Counted from the stretch's first letter, positions 36,140-45,866 are shown. The stretch: DNA of 64,000 nt from Aliikangiella coralliicola (GCF_007004725.1 NZ_ML660164.1:247501-311500), one strand, 5' to 3'. Numbers and translations: made by a program. The notes: generated by a model from the sequence alone, not told the origin.

Positions 36140-38779
36140 CTACATCGTCAGGTCAATGCCGTACAGGATTTGTAATTCAATCCCTGGGGCTTTGATGACC
36201 ATGCTGTCAGAACCAATTGTGATATCGGTCATCGCTGGGTCGTTATGAATACTGACACGCGCCGAGCCAATTTTAACGTCAACACCGGGGCCTGAAACAT
36301 CCACATTCGTGCTTGGTCCGCTAACACTAATGTTAGTGCTGGTACCTGTGACATTGAGGGAACTGGACATGCCAACAATGTTGGAAGAGTTGCTCATGCC
36401 TAAAATACTTGCACTGTTTTGCATGCCCGTTAGTGATGCACTGTTACTCATGCCCACCAGGCTGGCAGAATTATCCATGCCGACTGCATTGGCCGAATTG
36501 TTCATTCCGGTTGCATTTGCTGACGATTGCATGCCGGTAACCGAAACCGAATTATTCATTCCGGTTGCGCTAACCGAATTTCCCATACCAAGCACATTGG
36601 CGGAGTTTTGCATGCCGACTGCGCTAGCAGAATTTTGCTGTCCCGTTGCGCTGGTAGAGTTAGAACTGCCTTCCACTCTGGAGGAGGTTGAGCTACCAAC
36701 AGTTGATGTGTCGTTAGTCGTGCCGACTGTTGATGTGCTAGTTGAAGTGCCTACCGTACTGGTATTTTCGCTTGTACCAGTCGTGCTTGTGCTTTTTTGA
36801 GTGCCGGTTTCACTGGTGTTTTCGCTATAGCCGGTTTTACTGTAACCCACCTGGCGATCGACTTCACTGTGACTGGTTTGCTCAGCAGCATAAGATTCAG
36901 AATGAGAACTGCCGTAAGAAACACTATCGCTTAGAATGCCATTTTTACCATCGTCACTTGAGCTATAGCCAAAGCTGCCGCCGATGCTGTAGCTGACGCT
37001 ACTATATTTGTTGGTGGCTTTTTTCTCTTCGACCATTTCCACTGCAGCGTTCAGGTCAGTGGGAGAATATTTGCCAAAATGAATGCTCCAGTTATCACCA
37101 TAACTTGTGCTATGACTGTCGCCGACATTGGTGTTATCGGTCGCACCATCGGGCAAAATGACTTTATTGCCCTTACTTTGAATAATGCCGCCGACTTCTG
37201 GAATTTCTGAACCGTCATTTGAACGAGAGATTGTTACCGTCACCCCGAGTTCAGGAATGGTTTGCATATGTTCAGCCAGTTTTACCCAGCGTAGTGGGGC
37301 GTCGCTTGGATCTGTCGCAAACTTCACATAAACACCTTTACAGGAAAATTCGCTTTCGTTGCTGAGCTTACTTTCAAAGCGTTGGGTTCCCCAGTCGAAG
37401 CTATCTCGGTAAAGATAGTCGATAGTCGGACCTAGCTGGTTAGGCGTGCTTTTACTGTAAGCCATAACCGTCGCGTAGACTGAGCCCTGTTGCGTATTTT
37501 GAGCATTGTATGGAATGACGCTACCGTTAGCCGAAATGGCTTCAAAACTCGCTTGGTAACTGCCCGCAATATCGCCGCTAAATTGAAATGAAGTGATCAC
37601 CATTTCGTGACCGTCTAGTTCTGGTCTAACTGAGACCTGGTAGCTATCGTAAACAAGTTCGTCGCCGTTGGCTGGAATACTTTCCACCAATTTAAATTGA
37701 GTACAAGGACGTAATTCCGAGCAGTTGGTCGAGCCGCTCAATTTAAATGGTGCGGTCGCTAACTGGTTGGCCAGGAAGTCATTAATTTCGTCGACTTCCT
37801 GTTTGCTGGAACCATACTGCACTGACTGATAAAGTACGTTGTTGAGTTTTTCCGAGCGATTGTCATCGTTTTCAAAGACCGATAATTTAGATGTCGCATC
37901 TTCTTCCCAGGCTGCCTGAGTTTGAGCGATAACATTTCTAAATCCCTGACTGGTGAGTTGTTGTTCATATTGATAAGCCAGGATCCAATCTTGTTCGTCC
38001 ATGCTGGCTTGTTTATTAAAGGTATATCGAATTTCACGGATATCATTGGTGTAATAAAAACTACCGTTGTCTTTGAAGCGCCGTTGTTTTAACTCCTGGT
38101 AACGAAACTGATCAGAGAAAATAATTTTATGTGAGCCTTCGCTGTGTTCAAAATAATAGTAAATAAAAACTTTTTGCATCAGCCGGGTGATAAAACTCAG
38201 ATCATCTTCGCCTGCCTGCATCCAATCTTGTTCGCGATCATTCGCCAGGCCTTGCACTCGACTAAAGTCGGCGTTAAGCCCGTGTTTTTGTGTGACCACT
38301 TCTTCGACTACCTGTTTAATTGTGCCGTGGTAAATCTGGTAGTCATTGCAAAGCGTTAGTTTAAACAGTTCTGGTTTTAGTGTGGCGTGGTATACGCCGG
38401 GCTCTGCCATTAAAAAACTGGTGATAATGCCGTTAACGTAAGTAATTGCTCGTTTTTCAGGATACGGTTGTTGCACTGACTCGTCAGTTTCTGCCAAGCC
38501 AATACGCACAGTTGCATTAGCGCCGATTATTTTTTCGAAATTAAGATTGCGTGTTCCATCGGTTGGCGCGTCATTGCTGCGCAGTTCCAATTTCACCTGG
38601 TAAGGCTGTGAAATACTTTCCTGGCCTTCAAATTTGATCAGCTTAATAACTTCGTCATTAAGTACTTCGCCGTCAAATAAGGTCATCCCAAAGTCAACGC
38701 TGGCCCTTGGCGGCCATGGGGCGGCGATACTGGTTTCAGTGACCGAAGGGTTAGGACGGATAGGATCGTAAACACCCAT
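36140..38779 (-). CDS. vgrG: T6SS spike protein VgrG with long repetitive tail
   Basis: 879 residues. The N-terminal ~480 residues are the phage gp27-like hub (MTLFDGEVLNDEVIKLIKFEGQESISQPYQVKLEL at ~32-66; REQDWMQAGEDDLSFITRLMQKVFIYYYFEH). The gp5-like OB part (~490-570) is weakly conserved. Residues ~642-839 are about 20 tandem nonapeptides, each ending in Gly, followed by a 40-residue hydrophobic tip (VSIHNDPAMTDITIG, IELQILYGIDL). No toxin domain is fused. The tail probably forms a long trimeric needle that carries the PAAR-like tip. Confidence 0.93.
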   Translation of the reverse strand: MGVYDPIRPNPSVTETSIAAPWPPRASVDFGMTLFDGEVLNDEVIKLIKFEGQESISQPYQVKLELRSNDAPTDGTRNLNFEKIIGANATVRIGLAETDESVQQPYPEKRAITYVNGIITSFLMAEPGVYHATLKPELFKLTLCNDYQIYHGTIKQVVEEVVTQKHGLNADFSRVQGLANDREQDWMQAGEDDLSFITRLMQKVFIYYYFEHSEGSHKIIFSDQFRYQELKQRRFKDNGSFYYTNDIREIRYTFNKQASMDEQDWILAYQYEQQLTSQGFRNVIAQTQAAWEEDATSKLSVFENDDNRSEKLNNVLYQSVQYGSSKQEVDEINDFLANQLATAPFKLSGSTNCSELRPCTQFKLVESIPANGDELVYDSYQVSVRPELDGHEMVITSFQFSGDIAGSYQASFEAISANGSVIPYNAQNTQQGSVYATVMAYSKSTPNQLGPTIDYLYRDSFDWGTQRFESKLSNESEFSCKGVYVKFATDPSDAPLRWVKLAEHMQTIPELGVTVTISRSNDGSEIPEVGGIIQSKGNKVILPDGATDNTNVGDSHSTSYGDNWSIHFGKYSPTDLNAAVEMVEEKKATNKYSSVSYSIGGSFGYSSSDDGKNGILSDSVSYGSSHSESYAAEQTSHSEVDRQVGYSKTGYSENTSETGTQKSTSTTGTSENTSTVGTSTSTSTVGTTNDTSTVGSSTSSRVEGSSNSTSATGQQNSASAVGMQNSANVLGMGNSVSATGMNNSVSVTGMQSSANATGMNNSANAVGMDNSASLVGMSNSASLTGMQNSASILGMSNSSNIVGMSSSLNVTGTSTNISVSGPSTNVDVSGPGVDVKIGSARVSIHNDPAMTDITIGSDSMVIKAPGIELQILYGIDLTM
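36290..36829 (-). repeat. Nonapeptide repeats in the VgrG tail (about 20 x 27 bp)
   Basis: Codons of VgrG residues ~651-830 repeat with a strict nine-residue period. Examples are M-Q-N-S-A-S-I-L-G and M-S-N-S-S-N-I-V-G. Position 9 is Gly throughout. Position 1 is Thr/Ser in the first copies, Met in the middle ten and Thr/Pro at the end. Inward Ala/Val/Leu alternate with polar Asn/Ser/Thr, as expected for a stacked beta-helix. On the plus strand the same DNA gives a spurious 163-codon open frame. Confidence 0.92.
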
Positions 38780-38781
38780 GA

Positions 38782-40038
38782 TTAAATTCTCACTCCCTGT
38801 TCGTTATTAAGATCAAGGTTTGGTTGAGTGAGCGAATTCAACTTTGGTTTCAACACGTACTTGAGTGTCGGTTTGTATTTTCCGTTAATGCTAAAACGGC
38901 TTTTCAACCATGATGTTGAACCTAGTAGCAATCGAGTTTCACTTTGTGATTTATCAATGCCCTCTGTTTGTGTAGGTTTGTCTCCAGGTAAAAGTCCGTA
39001 TTGAATTTGATAGTCAGTTAATTGTTCTTCCTTAAGCTTTTCTTTTTTCAATTTCTCAGCTTCCGTTTCCGGAGTGTTTGCGTCTGGTTCATCTTTACGG
39101 CGACTAAATCGAGAGGGGGGAATATCTTTCCAGTTTAAACGCACCGCGATATGCAGCATGTAACGCCCGGAAGTGAGCAAGCTAAGAATATTGATCAGTT
39201 TATTAAAGTGTTCACTGTTAGGCAGAAAGTCATTAATGTTTTTATAAGAAACGGGACCAATATCAAAAAATATTCCCTGGGCGTTATCCCAGACTTTTCG
39301 ACCCAGCGCACTCATTCCATTGAGTCGGTTATTGACCTTTTGTTTAACATTAGTGGAGAGGCCGGTTTGCCTGTCAGCGGGAAGTTTTTGCCAGCCTCCT
39401 TGAAACTGCTTTATCTCAACCGGATAGGGCAGCCAGGCCGATAGCAACTGCGCCATTGTCGACTGGTTAATTCGCGAACCGTTGAGCAGGCCTGAGAATG
39501 CCGCTAAATCTGATTTTTTTGCCGGCAGTTTCGGCAACATATGACTGAGCTCAAGACTGTTAATGCCACTCAGGCACTGATAGAGATAGTGCTCTTCCGG
39601 TTTTTGATTAAACAACATTGGATTTAGTTGTGCTTCCTGCAAATATCGCAGCGCGATAAGCCGGTGATTAAATAAATTAATGAAGGCCATTGGTCCGGTA
39701 TTACCCTTTGATGCCTCGCTCATTAACCAGATACTATGTGCGCTGGGTAACGGACCCTGTTGACCGGTGATGCTAAACCCATTGATGGTCACATCGGTGC
39801 GACCTTTAGTTTGTGGAATTTTATCACCCTGGTTTTCTTCAATACTTTCAAGCATCGATGGATGAAAATCCTGTCGATTGGTTGCGATAAACTTAACCTG
39901 ATCGACCGGTAATTGATCTTGCGGAATAGCCATCGCATTTTGCAGTAAGCGAATCGCTTGCAAAAAATGAAACTCCGGAGCCTCCTGTTGTAAGGATTTT
40001 CCTAAAGGAGAGTCTGTAAGCCGGCTAGCGGTGGCCAT
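38782..40038 (-). CDS. tssG: T6SS baseplate protein TssG
   Basis: 418 residues, at the upper end for TssG. It forms the wedge with TssE and TssF. Family marks include the N-terminal FHFLQAIRLLQN, the VKFIATNRQDFHPSMLESIEE region, GPLPSAHSIWLMSE (L-P-x-x-x-T/S-x-x-L), HRLIALRY and ILSLLTSGRYMLHIAVRLNWKDIPPS. An insertion around residues 315-345 rich in Lys/Glu is not typical. The start overlaps the end of tssF by 37 nt. Confidence 0.9.
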   Translation of the reverse strand: MATASRLTDSPLGKSLQQEAPEFHFLQAIRLLQNAMAIPQDQLPVDQVKFIATNRQDFHPSMLESIEENQGDKIPQTKGRTDVTINGFSITGQQGPLPSAHSIWLMSEASKGNTGPMAFINLFNHRLIALRYLQEAQLNPMLFNQKPEEHYLYQCLSGINSLELSHMLPKLPAKKSDLAAFSGLLNGSRINQSTMAQLLSAWLPYPVEIKQFQGGWQKLPADRQTGLSTNVKQKVNNRLNGMSALGRKVWDNAQGIFFDIGPVSYKNINDFLPNSEHFNKLINILSLLTSGRYMLHIAVRLNWKDIPPSRFSRRKDEPDANTPETEAEKLKKEKLKEEQLTDYQIQYGLLPGDKPTQTEGIDKSQSETRLLLGSTSWLKSRFSINGKYKPTLKYVLKPKLNSLTQPNLDLNNEQGVRI

Positions 40039-41843
40039 TGATTAGGTTCTCCATTAATTTCGAGTTGCGTAAAACAGTTTACGTGGCTGTATAGGGCGAA
40101 AAAGTGATGCAGGACTTTGGCGAATAAATAGAGACTGCCGCCTTCGAATTCTTTTTCGTCAATTTCAAGATTTAACTTCAGACCAGGTAAAAAACCTCGC
40201 CACGCATCTTCTTTGTGAGGCATGACGGTATTTTCACTGACTAGTCTGTTAATGCTCTGAATTTGTCGTTGTTGGCCTGGGTTTAAAGCATCGCTGTAGA
40301 GCGTCAAAATTGTTTTCAGACTTTCGAGCCCTGAGTCTGGATCGAGTAACGATGCTCGATACAAAGAAGATTGGGCAACCAGTTGCCATAATTGCCAGCC
40401 GCCAAAACTTGGACTTCTGTGAGCTGTAGGTCGGTTGAGCAGGGTAAAATATTCTACTGGCCCTTCGCCGATAAGTTTGAGCCTGTCACCTTCGCGCATA
40501 TGTTCAGGCAAGTCGCGATTAGTGCAGGTTGCTTCAACATGAATAATGTCTTTGACTGTATGTTCTGGTGTCATTTCTGAATTAAAAAATGACATGTAGG
40601 TTTCGGTGCCTTGTTGATTTTTTCGCTGGCTGGGTTGAGTTCTTGCCAACCAGTAGTATTTTGGGTCGTCGCCAGGGATCAGTTTCTTCGCGCCCAAAAA
40701 CGGTGTGAGGTCTTTGTTGACCCCCATTTCATCAACTGCGACGACGCGATCTATTGAATGTATTTCGCTAACTCGATCACTTCGATAATCTGGAATTAAT
40801 TTATATTCGTAGTGGTGCAGATCAAGATTGACCGGTTCACAACTGGTGGTGAATAAATTGGTGAGCGGAACGCAATTCAAACGAAAGTTCTCTGCTATCA
40901 GATTAAATCGTTTCGGTGTTGCGTTATCAAACATAAAGAATAACTTCAGGTGCTCTCTGCAATGACCAGTTTCTAAACCATCGATTGAAAAAAAGCAGAA
41001 TTTCTCTGGAAAAAAGAAATAGTCTAAAAGTAAATCATAAGCGGGAAGCGTATGATTACTTTGTTTAAATAACATTTGTTCTGGTTCAAACCCTTCCATT
41101 TTTAATGCTGAGGGCGGAAGGAACTTTACTTTTTTTTCGTTTTCATCAACGATGGCGATTCGCTGTAAGTTGTTCTGGAACATATCAAGAAGTTGCCAGC
41201 GGAAGTTATCGTCTGCATCGATGTAAAACATCAGGGTTTCGATATTGAGTTTATTCAGCGGTTCGCTACCCTGTGATTGAATTTCCACATCGATTACTGT
41301 TGCACACTTGATCCCGGCTAGTAGGTCAGTTGAAACTTCGTTTAGTGGAACTTTACTGGCGTGAGTAATTTCGGCTGGCCATAATTGGGTCTGATATCCG
41401 GTGCGAAATCTTACTTCGGGGGCACTATTGTTGCGACGTTTAATCTGACTATTATCACGTCTTTGGGCATCTTTGACATGACTGTAGCATTGTCTGTGCC
41501 GACCAATAATTTGCCCTTGAGAAAAGTCCGCGCCATCAGCTTTAACTTTCATTTGCGCGATGGTAATTGAAGGGATCGGACTTACCAGGTTAGGGCAGAG
41601 TTGTTGCAGCAATATTTGTGGTATTAATTCCTGGTTTCGATCAATTCGAAAGTGCAATCTTGAAGCAAGCCAGGTAAATGATTGGACGAGATGTTCAACG
41701 TGAGGATCGCTGGATTTTCCCTGACTCATTCTTAGTTCGGCGGCAATTTGTGGATATTCCAGGCCGAACAAAGTTGCCTGGTCACGAAATTCGTGCAGTT
41801 CAGTTTTAAAGTAGTCTACAAGGTGATTGCTGTAAATGCTCAT
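40002..41843 (-). CDS. tssF: T6SS baseplate protein TssF
   Basis: 613 residues. The opening is diagnostic: YFKTELHEFRDQATLFGLEYPQIAAELRMSQGKSSDPHVEHLVQSFTWLASRLHFRID, matching the TssF start F-x-x-E-L-x-x-L-R-x-x-x-x-x-F-a-x-x-Y-P. The RLDGLE-like SIDGLETGHCREHLKLFFMF and the terminal AKVLHHFFALYSHVNCFTQLEI are also typical. It makes up most of the wedge around the VgrG hub. It overlaps tssE by 4 nt and tssG by 37 nt. Confidence 0.92.
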   Translation of the reverse strand: MSIYSNHLVDYFKTELHEFRDQATLFGLEYPQIAAELRMSQGKSSDPHVEHLVQSFTWLASRLHFRIDRNQELIPQILLQQLCPNLVSPIPSITIAQMKVKADGADFSQGQIIGRHRQCYSHVKDAQRRDNSQIKRRNNSAPEVRFRTGYQTQLWPAEITHASKVPLNEVSTDLLAGIKCATVIDVEIQSQGSEPLNKLNIETLMFYIDADDNFRWQLLDMFQNNLQRIAIVDENEKKVKFLPPSALKMEGFEPEQMLFKQSNHTLPAYDLLLDYFFFPEKFCFFSIDGLETGHCREHLKLFFMFDNATPKRFNLIAENFRLNCVPLTNLFTTSCEPVNLDLHHYEYKLIPDYRSDRVSEIHSIDRVVAVDEMGVNKDLTPFLGAKKLIPGDDPKYYWLARTQPSQRKNQQGTETYMSFFNSEMTPEHTVKDIIHVEATCTNRDLPEHMREGDRLKLIGEGPVEYFTLLNRPTAHRSPSFGGWQLWQLVAQSSLYRASLLDPDSGLESLKTILTLYSDALNPGQQRQIQSINRLVSENTVMPHKEDAWRGFLPGLKLNLEIDEKEFEGGSLYLFAKVLHHFFALYSHVNCFTQLEINGEPNQWPPLAGLQTLL

Positions 41844-42250
41844 TCAATGTCCGCTGTGTCTGAACCCAGGAAAAAAGTTAATATCTTTGTCTGTTCGAAA
41901 TTCTTATATTTACCAGTAAGCTTCAAACGGTATCTGGAATCTTTATCGCCAGGCACAACAGTGACTGCGACGTCCATTAGCCGTGGTTCAAACTGGCTGA
42001 TATTTTGTTCCAGTTCTTTAGCAACTTGAATGTATTCGCTTTGAGTTGCAGCGCGGCTAACGAGATCCATCAAACCATAATTGAGAAGGTATCTCTCTTC
42101 ATTTTCGTCCCCACCGGCAAAGTAACTTCGACCGGACGCAATACGACGTAACTCGGCGCGTATTGATTCTTTAACTAATGTTATCTGCTGTTGTGGAATG
42201 TCCTCTATAGGTAGTTGTGGATTAACGAGTCTTTCAAATAGTAGTCTCAT
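41840..42250 (-). CDS. tssE: T6SS baseplate protein TssE (gp25-like)
   Basis: 136 residues, a gp25-like protein that nucleates sheath polymerisation on the baseplate. Visible marks are LFERLVNP, the RYLLNYGLMDLVSRAAT segment (family NYG-x-P-D) and ISQFEPRLMDVAVTV (family FEPRL). It starts 119 bp after the hcp stop; that gap carries only weak hairpins and no terminator I would call. The stop overlaps tssF (ATGA). Confidence 0.9.
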   Translation of the reverse strand: MRLLFERLVNPQLPIEDIPQQQITLVKESIRAELRRIASGRSYFAGGDENEERYLLNYGLMDLVSRAATQSEYIQVAKELEQNISQFEPRLMDVAVTVVPGDKDSRYRLKLTGKYKNFEQTKILTFFLGSDTADIE

Positions 42251-42369
42251 ATTTACTTAGTTCATTCGTCTGCTTAATGACTTCATTAGTCGAGCTTGGT
42301 CAATCGGTTTTGACTGATTATTACCAGTAGAAACGACCAGATTCCAAACTAACAATTGCCAATTAAATC

Positions 42370-42939
42370 TTAAGGCCAGTTGCTTCTGTTTTGCGCAACG
42401 TTCCAGGCAAACTCGACATTTCCACCATTGGTCACCTGATTGGTTTGAACGGTATAAGTCCACTTAATTGCAGTGAAGTTAAGTGTAAATTGTTCAGTGG
42501 CCATATCATTCGGGTGAGACTGGCTTTCGATCGAACTGAGAATGGCATTACGCAGTTCGAGCGTCATAATGTTGGCGATAATATTTTCATCACCTTCAAT
42601 GTTCGAGTTACGGCATAAAAAGATGCGTGTCGGTTCACCACTTCCATCGTCTAGTGGGCGAGCGGATAAACAATGCTTGTAAAGTTTTGGCGATGTTTTA
42701 TCGAAATACTTTACGCAGGTAATATCATTTAACATTGGTCGACCTGATGTTCGCGCACTGTTACTGACATCGGTAGTGATTTGTTGCTTCATGCCAAAGT
42801 GCATTGAAACAAGTTCCATGCTCTGGTCCAAAGTCGCATCAGTTATTCCATCCAGATCACCAACGATTAAACTGCCGCCATCATTGATCTCTCCGGTAAT
42901 AATGTCGTCGTAACCAGGCTTTAATAATACGAGATCCAT
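42370..42939 (-). CDS. hcp: T6SS tube protein Hcp
   Basis: 189 residues, slightly longer than the usual ~160-170. Hcp rings stack into the inner tube and can carry small cargo. The fold pattern is visible: VLLKPGYDDIITGEI, SMELVSMHFGMKQ, SGRPMLNDITCVKYFDKTSPKLYKHCLSARPLDD, RIFLCRNSNIEGDENIIANIMTLELRNAILSSIESQSHPNDMATEQFTLNFTAIKWTYTVQ and the ending VEFAWNVAQNR. A stretch of Asn/Ser/Arg near residue 60 is a modest insertion. It lies 38 bp after the fused tssBC gene. Confidence 0.9.
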   Translation of the reverse strand: MDLVLLKPGYDDIITGEINDGGSLIVGDLDGITDATLDQSMELVSMHFGMKQQITTDVSNSARTSGRPMLNDITCVKYFDKTSPKLYKHCLSARPLDDGSGEPTRIFLCRNSNIEGDENIIANIMTLELRNAILSSIESQSHPNDMATEQFTLNFTAIKWTYTVQTNQVTNGGNVEFAWNVAQNRSNWP

Positions 42940-42977
42940 AATTTTTCCTTATATTTAGTTTAAATGAGTTAATGGGT

Positions 42978-45029
42978 TCAAGATGGAAGCTCAGCAACCA
43001 GACGAATTGAAGTGGTTAACTCTTCAAGCTGGAAGTGGGGCTTCAGGAACACCGTGGCACGATAGCTACCAGGTTTACCTGGAACATCTGATACTTCAAC
43101 ACGTGCTTCGCGAAGCGGATACCTGGCTTTCACGTCTTGTGGTGGCGTATCATCGAGTAAAATATACTGAGCTATCCAGGTGTTAAGGTAATCCTCAACA
43201 TTGGAGCGCGTCATAAACTTGCCAATTTTTTCTCTCATTAAAACTTTGATGTAATGAGCAAATCGTGATGCTGAAAGAACGTAAGGCAGCATCGCTGATA
43301 TTCGTGAATTTGAATTGGCTGAGTCGGTGTTGTAGGTCTTAGGACGGTTAGTCGTTTGACCGCCGAAAAAGGCTGCTTTGTCTGTGCCTTTACAGTGACA
43401 GATTGGCATGAAGCCGAGGTCGTTAAGTTCTTTTTCACGTCGATCGGTTAATGCGACTTCTGTCGGGCAGGTCAAAGATAATTCGCCGTCATCGGTTTCG
43501 AATACGAAGGAGGGAAGTCCTTCGACAAGTCCACCACCTTCAACACCACGAATGGCTGCGGTCCAACCGAAATGCGCAAATGCGTTGGTGATTCTTTGTG
43601 CTAGTACATAAGCGGGATTTCCCCATAAAAACAACTTAGCATCTGTGCGTTTGGTTGAGACACCTTCTTCGTTGAGTACCATGACATTTTCTTCAAAACT
43701 CATGTCTTCAACCGGCGAATATTTTTCACCATAAGGAAGTCGTAACATGACTCTGGGCAAAGTCAGAGTGACGTAACGACTGTCTTCTGTTTCTCTAAAA
43801 CTTCGCCACTTAATTAGCTCTGCGCTTTCAAATATTTTTGAAAGGTCTCGTGGGTTATAAAGTTTTCCGAAGCTATCCAAATCGAAAAGTTTTGCGTAGG
43901 CAGCGGTGACAAAAGGCGCATGGGCTGCGGCTGCGACACCTGAAATCAGTTCGAGTAACTTGATATCATCTGGATGTCGGCCAAATTCAAAATCACCCAC
44001 AAGTGCGCTGAAGGGGTCACCACCATAGGTGCCGTATTCTTCCTCGTAAACCAATTTAAACAGGGCACTTTGATCAAATTCCACAGCTTTTAAAAGATCT
44101 TTGTATAAATCTTTTTTGCTGATATTGAGCAATCTGATTTTGAGCTTTTCACCAGTTTCGGTATTCATTACCAGGTAATGTAATCCGCGCCAGGAAGCTT
44201 CAAGCTTTTGAAATGCCGGATCATGCATGATGAGATTGAGCTGGGCGGTCACATTGCCGTCAATCTCGCTGATTGATTTATTAATCAGCGCTGCGACATC
44301 TAATCCTTCGCCATCACTTTCGGCATCAGCGGCAATATCTTTTAAGAATTGACCAATCAGCTGGAGTGCGTATTCGATCTGGTTGATATCCAGTACCATC
44401 TGGCCAACTTCAGGATTCAGCATATCCTTGAGCGTTTCGTTTTCGACGGTTTCCAGAATATCTTCAAGAGTCGGTGGCTCGCCATCTTTACCTTCTATAT
44501 CGGTTTTGACGACTTGGCCCCATGCTTCTGCATCACCTTCAAATAAACCGGCTATTGCCGTTTTCTTATCAGCGTCGGTGATAATGGATTCGGTTAGTGC
44601 GATAAGCGCATCGTTACCGTCCATTTTTGCCAGCATATCGCGCAAGTGACAACGGCCCTGATAGAGCCCTTGCAGCAGTGGTGTGCGTTTAACGATATCG
44701 GTCGGATAAAAATCGTCGATTTTATTAAATAGCAGCTCGACACTGGCTTTGTCACTTTCTGCGCCAGGTAAAACATTATCGACATTCGCGACGATTCTTG
44801 GCTCAATTGACGCGAGCACTTTGTTAAAGTTATCACGATCAATTTCGACAAATTTGCGCTGAGCTATGGGAGGCAGGTCAGTTTTGGGGTTGCCCGAAAG
44901 ATCGGCCAACACACCTACGATAAACGGTAGCTCTTTGGTTTCGATTGCATCGCCAATTTCTACGTCATAGGTGATCTGAACTCTCGGCTTTCGATTTCGG
45001 CCAATCCACTTCTGGTTACTTTCACTCAT
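42978..45029 (-). CDS. tssBC: Fused T6SS sheath protein TssB-TssC
   Basis: 683 residues in one frame from ATG 45029 (GTG 45032 is just upstream; GGAT lies ~9 nt before). Residues ~5-160 are Tss[50 protein letters not shown] and [15 protein letters not shown]. Residues ~200-683 are Tss[77 protein letters not shown] and [13 protein letters not shown] linker of about 40 acidic residues joins them. These proteins are normally two subunits that interlace in the contractile sheath. The usual TssC N-terminus recognised by ClpV is buried in the linker. Confidence 0.93.
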   Translation of the reverse strand: MSESNQKWIGRNRKPRVQITYDVEIGDAIETKELPFIVGVLADLSGNPKTDLPPIAQRKFVEIDRDNFNKVLASIEPRIVANVDNVLPGAESDKASVELLFNKIDDFYPTDIVKRTPLLQGLYQGRCHLRDMLAKMDGNDALIALTESIITDADKKTAIAGLFEGDAEAWGQVVKTDIEGKDGEPPTLEDILETVENETLKDMLNPEVGQMVLDINQIEYALQLIGQFLKDIAADAESDGEGLDVAALINKSISEIDGNVTAQLNLIMHDPAFQKLEASWRGLHYLVMNTETGEKLKIRLLNISKKDLYKDLLKAVEFDQSALFKLVYEEEYGTYGGDPFSALVGDFEFGRHPDDIKLLELISGVAAAAHAPFVTAAYAKLFDLDSFGKLYNPRDLSKIFESAELIKWRSFRETEDSRYVTLTLPRVMLRLPYGEKYSPVEDMSFEENVMVLNEEGVSTKRTDAKLFLWGNPAYVLAQRITNAFAHFGWTAAIRGVEGGGLVEGLPSFVFETDDGELSLTCPTEVALTDRREKELNDLGFMPICHCKGTDKAAFFGGQTTNRPKTYNTDSANSNSRISAMLPYVLSASRFAHYIKVLMREKIGKFMTRSNVEDYLNTWIAQYILLDDTPPQDVKARYPLREARVEVSDVPGKPGSYRATVFLKPHFQLEELTTSIRLVAELPS

Positions 45030-45059
45030 CACTTGTTATCCTTTATTTCTGTAAAACCG

Positions 45060-45347
45060 TTATTTCTGTAAACCAAGCTGTAATTCCGCGTCTAATAGCT
45101 TGTTTTTTCTGGATGACAAACGCTCAAATATTTCTCTTCCCTGGTAAATTCGTTTGCCGATTTTTCTCGCTAAAATTAATTCATCTAAAGCCTCTCGAAT
45201 TAATTTAGGGGCTTCTCGAACGCGATTTTTCGCTAACCACCAGTTCGTCAAACTTTCCAGGTCGGTTGCACGCGCGTTGTTATGAAAATAATCTTCCAGC
45301 TCCGTTGCTACTATGTGAACATACTCTTTTCGTTGTTCTTGATTCAT
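45060..45347 (-). CDS. Small unknown protein, first gene of the T6SS operon
   Basis: 95 residues from ATG 45347 (GTG 45359 adds four). Highly charged and helical: KEYVHIVATELEDYFHNNARATDLESLTNWWLAKNRVREAPKLIREALDELILARKIGKRI, then a basic end. It is the first gene after the sigma54 promoter and 28 bp before tssBC. The helices and the L-x-x-A-L-x-E-L pattern resemble a small winged-helix or adaptor domain, but I do not recognise the family. A regulatory or assembly role for the T6SS is the natural guess from position. Confidence 0.7.
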   Translation of the reverse strand: MNQEQRKEYVHIVATELEDYFHNNARATDLESLTNWWLAKNRVREAPKLIREALDELILARKIGKRIYQGREIFERLSSRKNKLLDAELQLGLQK

Positions 45348-45430
45348 CCGCAGTCTCACTGATTGTCACTAATTTAAGTTTTCGCTAATTGATGTATGCG
45401 TGGCGTTTTATTTCTGGCGACTATAAATAT

Positions 45431-45447
45431 TACAAGTAGTGTGCCAA
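45431..45447 (-). promoter_or_regulatory. Sigma54-type promoter of the T6SS operon
   Basis: The minus strand reads TTGGCACACTACTTGTA. Against the -24/-12 consensus TGGCACG-N4-TTGCW, the -24 block matches six of seven bases (TGGCACA) and the -12 block is TTGTA at exactly N4 spacing. It is about 70-85 bp before the first gene. The neighbouring sigma54 activator gene supports the reading. Confidence 0.82.
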
Positions 45448-45512
45448 TATTTATCTAAATCCTATCTTATTGATTTTTAAGCAATAAATATTTTTCGACT
45501 GGAAAGGCTAGT

Positions 45513-45622
45513 GAGGCAAATTTGCCTCGCTTATTTATTTTTAATTGAGATTTTTGCCGTGATTGTAAGGCCTGCGGGCATTGATCAAAAATGCCCTGTT
45601 TGGATCGAAATGCCTCACTTGT
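45513..45622. promoter_or_regulatory. Candidate enhancer sites for the sigma54 activator
   Basis: A perfect 16-bp palindrome, GAGGCAAATTTGCCTC, lies at 45513-45528, about 65 bp upstream of the -24 box. Its right part is repeated as TGCCTCrCTTrT at 45523-45534 and 45611-45622, 88 bp apart. Position and symmetry fit enhancer-binding sites for an activator. A terminator for the activator gene is less likely, as no T-run follows on the minus strand. Confidence 0.5.
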
Positions 45623-45710
45623 GAAATTTCATTTTCTAAAATAAGCGTTCCTAATGAGTGCAGAGGTAAACGATATTGGTTGAGATGACTGTGAGGAATA
45701 GACACCGTTC

Positions 45711-45832
45711 GTAGGTTGGGTAGACGTAGGAAACCCGACAATTCTCACGGGCTGCTGTAATTTGAAAATAATTTAGACAAACCTTAAATTGTAAACATCG
45801 CTGTTGGGTTTCGCAGGCTCTACCCAACCTAC
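45711..45832. repeat. Imperfect inverted repeat, REP/MITE-like
   Basis: GTAGGTTGGGTAGA at 45711-45724 and its complement at 45819-45832 are the outer ends of ~30-bp arms. The inner arm ends differ by an indel (around AAACCC). The word GTAGGTTGGGTAG with GTTTCGC is frequent in intergenic repeats of many Gammaproteobacteria. It sits between the activator gene and its target promoter. Confidence 0.65.
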
Positions 45833-45866
45833 AAAACATAATTGCTAACTGGAAAGTCAGGAAAAG

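Noticed and set aside
36309-36800. 163-codon plus-strand ORF
   Set aside because: It is the antisense shadow of the VgrG nonapeptide repeats, whose periodic codons keep the opposite strand open.
42257-42463. 68-codon minus-strand ORF between hcp and tssE
   Set aside because: It overlaps the hcp 3' end in another frame and has no RBS; the true gap is 119 bp.
45541-45839. Two small minus-strand ORFs between the activator and the T6SS promoter
   Set aside because: They lie within an intergenic inverted repeat and a regulatory region and lack RBS.
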